64,000 nucleotides of DNA. Source: Blastococcus litoris. Lineage in GTDB: Bacteria > Actinomycetota > Actinomycetes > Mycobacteriales > Geodermatophilaceae. A program made the position numbers and the translations under genes. The stretch is from positions 186,001 to 250,000 of the forward strand of contig NZ_QCZF01000002.1 in assembly GCF_003075095.1 (NCBI RefSeq). Direction: 5' to 3'. The notes below the pieces were generated by a model. The model had not been told where the DNA came from. It was given only the letters and a program-made list of their open reading frames with translations, and did not search any database. Every line of letters begins with the position of its first letter. Position 1 is the stretch's first letter. Below, one piece after another: positions 60,012-64,000 of this stretch.

Positions 60012-61562
60012 ATGCGCCGCTTCGTCGCCGGAGTGCTGATCGTGGTCAGCGCCGTCACGCTCGTGCTCGCCAGCGCCTCGTTGTGGCTGCGCCGCAACAT
60101 CATCAACACCGACGTCTTCGTCTCCAACGTGCAGACCGTGGTCGACCTCCCCGAGGTCGAGGCCCGGATCACCGACCGGGTGACGACGACGGTCATGACC
60201 AACCCGCAGGTGCAGGACGCCGTCGACGAGGCGGTCGCGGTGCTCCCGGAGCGGCTCCGGCGGTTCGAGCCGACGGTGGAGAGCGGCATCCAGAACGTGG
60301 TGGCCGCAGGGGTGCAGCGGCTGCTCAGCGACGACCCGTTCCGGCCGCTGACCACGGCCGCGATGACCTCGGTCCACGACCAGCTGGTCGCCGGGGAGCC
60401 CCTGGAGTTCACCCTCGGCCAGGCGAAGGACCGCGTGCCCGACTCCCTGCGGGACGGGATCGCCGGGCAGGTCCTGGACCTCCTCCCGGACGACCTCGGC
60501 GTGACGCTGCTGTCGCCGGCCGACTCGCCGCAGGTCTACACCGCCATCGACGTGCTGGAGTCGGCGTGGTGGTGGCTCGGGCTCATCGCCGTGGCCACGC
60601 TCGTCGGTGCGCTCGGCGTCTCGCGGCGCCGCGGCGGCACGGTGCGGGCCTGGGCGGTGACCGTCACCGTGCTCGCCGTCGTCGTGCTGGCCGCCCTCCG
60701 GATCGGACGGGGGCTGCTCCTGCCGCAGGTCCGGGCGGAGAACCGCGACGCGGTGGGGGCGATCTACGACGTCCTCGCCGGCAGCCTGCGGTCCTGGACC
60801 CTCTGGGTGTTCGCCCTGGCCCTCCTGCTCGTCGTCCTGACCGTCGTGTGGGGGCGCACGGGGCTGGTCGCCGGCGTCCGGCGCGGCCTGGCGACGGGGC
60901 GGGCGCAGCTGCTCGTCCGGCGCGAGGAGGCCCGCGCGGCCCGGGCCGCGACGGCCATGGGGGGTGCGGCCGACGGGACGGGGACCGGAGCCGACGAACC
61001 GTGGACGCGCCGCGTGGCCGCGTGGTGGCGCGGGTTCGCCGCCGGCCTGGACCTGCCGGCACGGACGGCCACCGTCGGTGCCGCCGTCCGGGACCACTTC
61101 GTCCCGGCCCGGTGGGCCGGCATCGGGCTCGGCGCGCTGCTCCTGCTGTTCTGGCCGGCGCCCACCCTCTCGGTGCTCATCTGGATCGTCGCGCTGGTGG
61201 TCCTCTACGTGGGCGCCCTCGACTGGCTGCGCGACCGCGCCGCGCCGGCCGCGCCGGAGGCCCCACCCGCGTCGCGCCCGGCCGTGGTGCCCGCGGGCGG
61301 CCGGCCGGTCGCCGGGAACGGATCGCCCGTGACCCCGGCGGTCGTCCCGACGGCGCGCTCGTCCGGTGCCGACGGCGCTCCGCCGGCCGACGGGGCGGAC
61401 CGCGCGGCGCCGGAGCTGGTCCCGGCCGCGCTCACGCCCCAGGCGATCTCCACGCTCAGCAGCCGGCTGGACCTCCTGGTGCGGCTCGGGGCGGCGCGGG
61501 ACTCCGGTGTCCTCAGCGAGGACGAGTTCCGCCACGAGAAGGACCGCCTCCTCAGCGTGTGA
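60012..61562 (+). CDS. Membrane protein with C-terminal SHOCT motif
   Basis: A 516-residue protein. A first membrane segment (FVAGVLIVVSAVTLVLASAS) is followed by an extracytoplasmic region of about 150 residues (VFVSNVQTVVDLPEVEARIT ...). Two segments lie near 185-235, another near 265-285, and two near 360-395. A Pro/Ala-rich linker precedes the SHOCT end ISTLSSRLDLLVRLGAARDS, then GVLSEDEFRHEKDRLL. The family is widespread in actinobacteria and uncharacterised. ATG 60012 has GAGAGGA 8 bases before it; a GTG at 60006 is in frame but too close to that site. Confidence 0.88.
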   Translation: MRRFVAGVLIVVSAVTLVLASASLWLRRNIINTDVFVSNVQTVVDLPEVEARITDRVTTTVMTNPQVQDAVDEAVAVLPERLRRFEPTVESGIQNVVAAGVQRLLSDDPFRPLTTAAMTSVHDQLVAGEPLEFTLGQAKDRVPDSLRDGIAGQVLDLLPDDLGVTLLSPADSPQVYTAIDVLESAWWWLGLIAVATLVGALGVSRRRGGTVRAWAVTVTVLAVVVLAALRIGRGLLLPQVRAENRDAVGAIYDVLAGSLRSWTLWVFALALLLVVLTVVWGRTGLVAGVRRGLATGRAQLLVRREEARAARAATAMGGAADGTGTGADEPWTRRVAAWWRGFAAGLDLPARTATVGAAVRDHFVPARWAGIGLGALLLLFWPAPTLSVLIWIVALVVLYVGALDWLRDRAAPAAPEAPPASRPAVVPAGGRPVAGNGSPVTPAVVPTARSSGADGAPPADGADRAAPELVPAALTPQAISTLSSRLDLLVRLGAARDSGVLSEDEFRHEKDRLLSV

Positions 61563-61568
61563 CCGCCC

Positions 61569-62138
61569 TCAGGCGTCGTCGGGCGGCGCATCGGCCGCCG
61601 TGCCGCCCACGAGCCGACGGCGGTGGGTCACGGCCGAGAGGAAGACGCGCAGGACGAGGCCGATCAGGACCAGGTCACCGATCATCTGGACGGTGACCAG
61701 GAGCCGGGCGGGGGAGCTCACCGGGCTCACGTCGCCGAAGCCCACCGTCGCGAACACGGTCACCACGAAGTACACGCTGTCGACCCGGTCCAGGGGCTCG
61801 GTGAAGGCGGCCGGGTCCGTCGCCGAGAGCACCACGTAGGTGCCGGCGAACAGCAGCAGGAAGTACGTCAGCGAGGCGGCGACCGCCTCGATCGCCCGCA
61901 GCGCCGGGTGCGGTGACTGCAGGATCGCGCGGACCTGCCAGGCGACCAGCAGCCCGAGCCCCAGCACGCCCGCCGCGAGGGCGGCGACGGTGCCCGCCGT
62001 GAACTGCCGGTCCAGGGGGAGCAGCACGTACACCAGCAGGACGCCGGTGGTGGTGAGCGCTGAACGCCACAGGGCACGGCTGACCGCGTGCCGGCCGGGT
62101 GCCGCGCCGTCCAGCAGGGGGCCGTCCACGCCGGGCAT
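61569..62138 (-). CDS. Two-pore-helix type potassium channel protein (Ion_trans_2)
   Basis: A 189-residue protein with four membrane segments. The last two flank a pore loop with the selectivity filter TVGFGD (in VVTVFATVGFGDVSPVSSPA), diagnostic of K+ channels. No RCK or TrkA-N domain follows, so gating domains would have to come from elsewhere. The C-terminal 20 residues are polar. The stop lies 6 bases from that of the convergent SHOCT gene. A perfect dyad lies 28 bases upstream of the start. Confidence 0.92.
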   Translation of the reverse strand: MPGVDGPLLDGAAPGRHAVSRALWRSALTTTGVLLVYVLLPLDRQFTAGTVAALAAGVLGLGLLVAWQVRAILQSPHPALRAIEAVAASLTYFLLLFAGTYVVLSATDPAAFTEPLDRVDSVYFVVTVFATVGFGDVSPVSSPARLLVTVQMIGDLVLIGLVLRVFLSAVTHRRRLVGGTAADAPPDDA

Positions 62139-62165
62139 GCTCCTGGGCCGGAGCCCGTCGGAGGA

Positions 62166-62182
62166 TCACCCGTCCCGGGTGA
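62166..62182. promoter_or_regulatory. Candidate operator dyad (TCACCC-N5-GGGTGA)
   Basis: TCACCC-GTCCC-GGGTGA, perfect 6-base arms, 27 bases upstream of the K+ channel gene and just past the stop of the DUF2252 gene. Confidence 0.55.
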
Positions 62183-62188
62183 GACCGG

Positions 62189-63631
62189 TCAGAGGTCGGA
62201 CCGCGCCTCCAAGCGGCCGGCCGCGACCGCGGCGGCCAGCCGGTCGTGGTCGACCTCCGTCACGTCCGCGTAGGCCTCGGCGAAGTCCGCGAGCGCGTTC
62301 TCGAACGCGGGGGACGAACCGAGGTAGCCCGCGACGGCGATCCGGTCACCCGACCGGGCGTGCGCCCGTGCGAGGCACCAGGCGCACAGCTCGCCGTAGG
62401 TGGTCAGGCCCTCCGGCCGCAGCTCGCCGACCTCGATCGAGCCCTTCCAGTCCCGCAGCTGGCGGACGTAGAAGTCCCGCTCGATCCCGTCGATCCCGGT
62501 GGTGCGCTGCCAGCCGAGGAAGATGTCGCTGGCCTGCTGCATCAGCCGCTGCCCGGCCACCACGCGGTGGCCCTGGTTGGTGTACGAGCTCCGGCCGACG
62601 ACGTCCTCGTGCACCGAGCGGGACGCCTCCTTCACCTGGAGCAGCAGCGGGTCGTCGGAATCCCGGCCGGTGAGCAGGACGACCCAGCACCGGGTGCCCA
62701 CGCTGCCGACGCCGACGACCTTGCGGGCCATGTCGACGAACGAGTACCGCTCGAGCAGCGTGCGCCGGTCGGACTGGAGCGTCCCCCGGTACTGCCGGAT
62801 CAGGGCGTGGAACCTCGACTCGAGGTCGCGCTCCTCGGTCTCGGGCAGCAGGTCGCGCAGGGGGACCAGCAACGGCGGCTCGGCCCGGATGCGGAGCCTC
62901 CCGTCCACCACCTCCGTGAGCTTGCCGAACGCCTGCATCGTGTCGCGGCTGTGCGCCTTCTCGATGGCCTTCGCCAGCCGCTTCCGGGGACCGCTCTCCA
63001 GCTGCTCGCTCAGATCGCGCTGCAGCTCCTCGGCGTCGATCCGCGAGTACCAGACCTCGATGTCCCGGGCCTCGGCGAACTCCGCCATCGCCGTCCGGTA
63101 GCGCCGGCCGGCGGCGAGGGCGAGTGCACGGCGCTGCTTGCGGCCCACGCCCTGCCCGCGGGCCGCGACGACGAGGCTGGCGACCAGCCGCTGGACGTCG
63201 TGCTCGAACGGGCCGGGCAGCGTCTCGTCGAAATCGTTGGCGTCGAAGACCAGCCGGCGTTCCGGTGAGCCGTACAGGCCGAAATTGGCGACGTGCGCGT
63301 CACCGCACATCTGCACGGTCAGCCCGGAACGGGGTGCGCCGGCGAGGTCGGCGGCCATCACGCGAGCGGCACCCCGGTAGAACGCGAAGGGGGACTGCAG
63401 CATCCGCCCGTACCGGATGGGGACCAGCTCCGGCACGCGGTCGGCGGACTGCTCCTCCAGCAGCGCGACGGGGTCGCGGCCGGCGCGCCCGGGGTCGAAC
63501 GCGCCGATGCCGTCGAGCGGCGCCCGGGCCCGCAGGGCCTTGCCCGAGGCCCGTCGCTCCTTCGGGGTCGGCCGCCCGCCGCGCCGAGCTGCCCCGTCCG
63601 GGCCGGGCGCCGGCCGCTCCACGGTCAGCAC
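62189..63631 (-). CDS. DUF2252 family protein
   Basis: A 480-residue DUF2252 protein. It has YGRMLQSPFAFYRGAARVMA, the kinase-like catalytic core MCGDAHVANFGLYGSPERRL then VFDANDFDETLPGPFEHDVQ, and GSVGTRCWVVLLTGRD further on. The GDAHxxNFG and DxNDFDE motifs place it near aminoglycoside-phosphotransferase-like kinases, but the activity is unknown. An N-terminal Arg/Lys-rich stretch of about 40 residues precedes it. GTG 63631 overlaps the stop of the upstream lipoprotein gene by 7 bases, so the two are coupled. Confidence 0.92.
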   Translation of the reverse strand: MLTVERPAPGPDGAARRGGRPTPKERRASGKALRARAPLDGIGAFDPGRAGRDPVALLEEQSADRVPELVPIRYGRMLQSPFAFYRGAARVMAADLAGAPRSGLTVQMCGDAHVANFGLYGSPERRLVFDANDFDETLPGPFEHDVQRLVASLVVAARGQGVGRKQRRALALAAGRRYRTAMAEFAEARDIEVWYSRIDAEELQRDLSEQLESGPRKRLAKAIEKAHSRDTMQAFGKLTEVVDGRLRIRAEPPLLVPLRDLLPETEERDLESRFHALIRQYRGTLQSDRRTLLERYSFVDMARKVVGVGSVGTRCWVVLLTGRDSDDPLLLQVKEASRSVHEDVVGRSSYTNQGHRVVAGQRLMQQASDIFLGWQRTTGIDGIERDFYVRQLRDWKGSIEVGELRPEGLTTYGELCAWCLARAHARSGDRIAVAGYLGSSPAFENALADFAEAYADVTEVDHDRLAAAVAAGRLEARSDL

Positions 63632-64000
63632 GTCGCACCCACCTCCTCGAGCAGCGCGCGGGCGTCCTGGACGAAGGCCCCCACCGCGGCGGCCACGTCG
63701 CCGAGCGTCTGCGCGGTCGCCTCCTCCTGGGTGGTCTCGACGCTCGACTGCACCGCGCCCGCCGCGGCCTCCACGTCGTGGACCTGGTCGGCGAAGCGCT
63801 CGCCGGCGGCCTCCGCGAGCTCCGACCAATCGTCCTGCACCGCCGTCCACGCCCGCTGGACGGCGTCCGTGCCCTCCTGGGCCACCTGGACGTCGCCGAG
63901 ATCGGACAACGACCCGCGGAGGGAGTCCGCGGACGCGCAGACGTCCGGCTCCGCGGACGCCGTCTCCGCTCCGGTGTCCGACGAGCAGGAGACCAGCCCC
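63625..64000 (-). CDS. Lipoprotein, N-terminus cut by the window edge
   Basis: The frame is open to the window end. The visible part starts with GLVSCSSDTGAETASAEPDV, where LVSC is a lipobox, so only the signal peptide's start is missing. After it come helical, acidic segments (QRAWTAVQDDWSELAEAAGE; DVAAAVGAFVQDARALLEEV) and a Cys at the end. It looks like a small coiled-coil surface lipoprotein; no named family. A TTG at 63909 is not the start, because the frame is continuous upstream of it. It is the first visible gene of the operon with DUF2252. Confidence 0.8.
   Translation of the reverse strand, partial: GLVSCSSDTGAETASAEPDVCASADSLRGSLSDLGDVQVAQEGTDAVQRAWTAVQDDWSELAEAAGERFADQVHDVEAAAGAVQSSVETTQEEATAQTLGDVAAAVGAFVQDARALLEEVGATC

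Overview
The window is very GC-rich DNA from an actinobacterium. GTG starts are common, several starts have a -10-like hexamer directly in front and no ribosome site (leaderless), and terminators are long GC stems without a T-tract. The gene content (coproporphyrin-type haem genes beside msrB, three LAL/MalT-type LuxR regulators, DUF7144 and DUF6325 proteins, a LigC/Prim-PolC pair, tandem TerC genes) fits Geodermatophilaceae (Blastococcus, Geodermatophilus, Modestobacter) or a close relative. The family assignment is inference. I see no rRNA, tRNA, CRISPR array, IS element or prophage.

Region 1 (1-13 kb): the 3' end of hemG, then a LAL regulator, an unknown protein and a YceI protein, then hemQ and msrB. 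Next come a LuxR-type two-component system, a membrane protein, an 80-bp tandem repeat, a cold-shock gene and small genes including a decayed GNAT acetyltransferase.

Region 2 (13-27 kb): a MalT-like regulator followed by DUF7144 and DUF6325 genes; an MFS exporter, an amino-acid permease and a YVTN lipoprotein; a LigC/Prim-PolC repair pair with a secreted hydrolase gene between them; and small metabolic genes.

Region 3 (27-44 kb): the TreX-TreY-TreZ glycogen-to-trehalose pathway, split by an oppositely oriented MacAB-like export operon; uvrB; and two tandem TerC genes, the first behind a yybP-ykoY (Mn2+) riboswitch whose 3' strand can also pair with the Shine-Dalgarno sequence. An S9 peptidase and a secreted M28 aminopeptidase follow.

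Region 4 (46-64 kb): an accessory envelope/stress region. It holds a second MalT-like regulator with an HTH almost identical to the first, a second DUF7144 gene, small putative regulatory proteins, AI-2E, RDD, YihY/BrkB, Rv1733c-like and SHOCT membrane proteins, a nonapeptide-repeat protein containing an exact 126-bp duplication, a CMD-MFS operon, a GH15 glucoamylase-like enzyme, a K+ channel and a DUF2252 protein with a lipoprotein upstream.

The observation I think most worth following is a recurrent dyad, roughly TCAYCC-N5-GGRKGA, in the upstream gaps of most region 4 genes and of the region 2 DUF7144/DUF6325 genes. Its half-site resembles the published MalT box core. I propose that the two MalT-like paralogues control one dispersed regulon. 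This is a hypothesis from reading the sequence and has had no statistical test.
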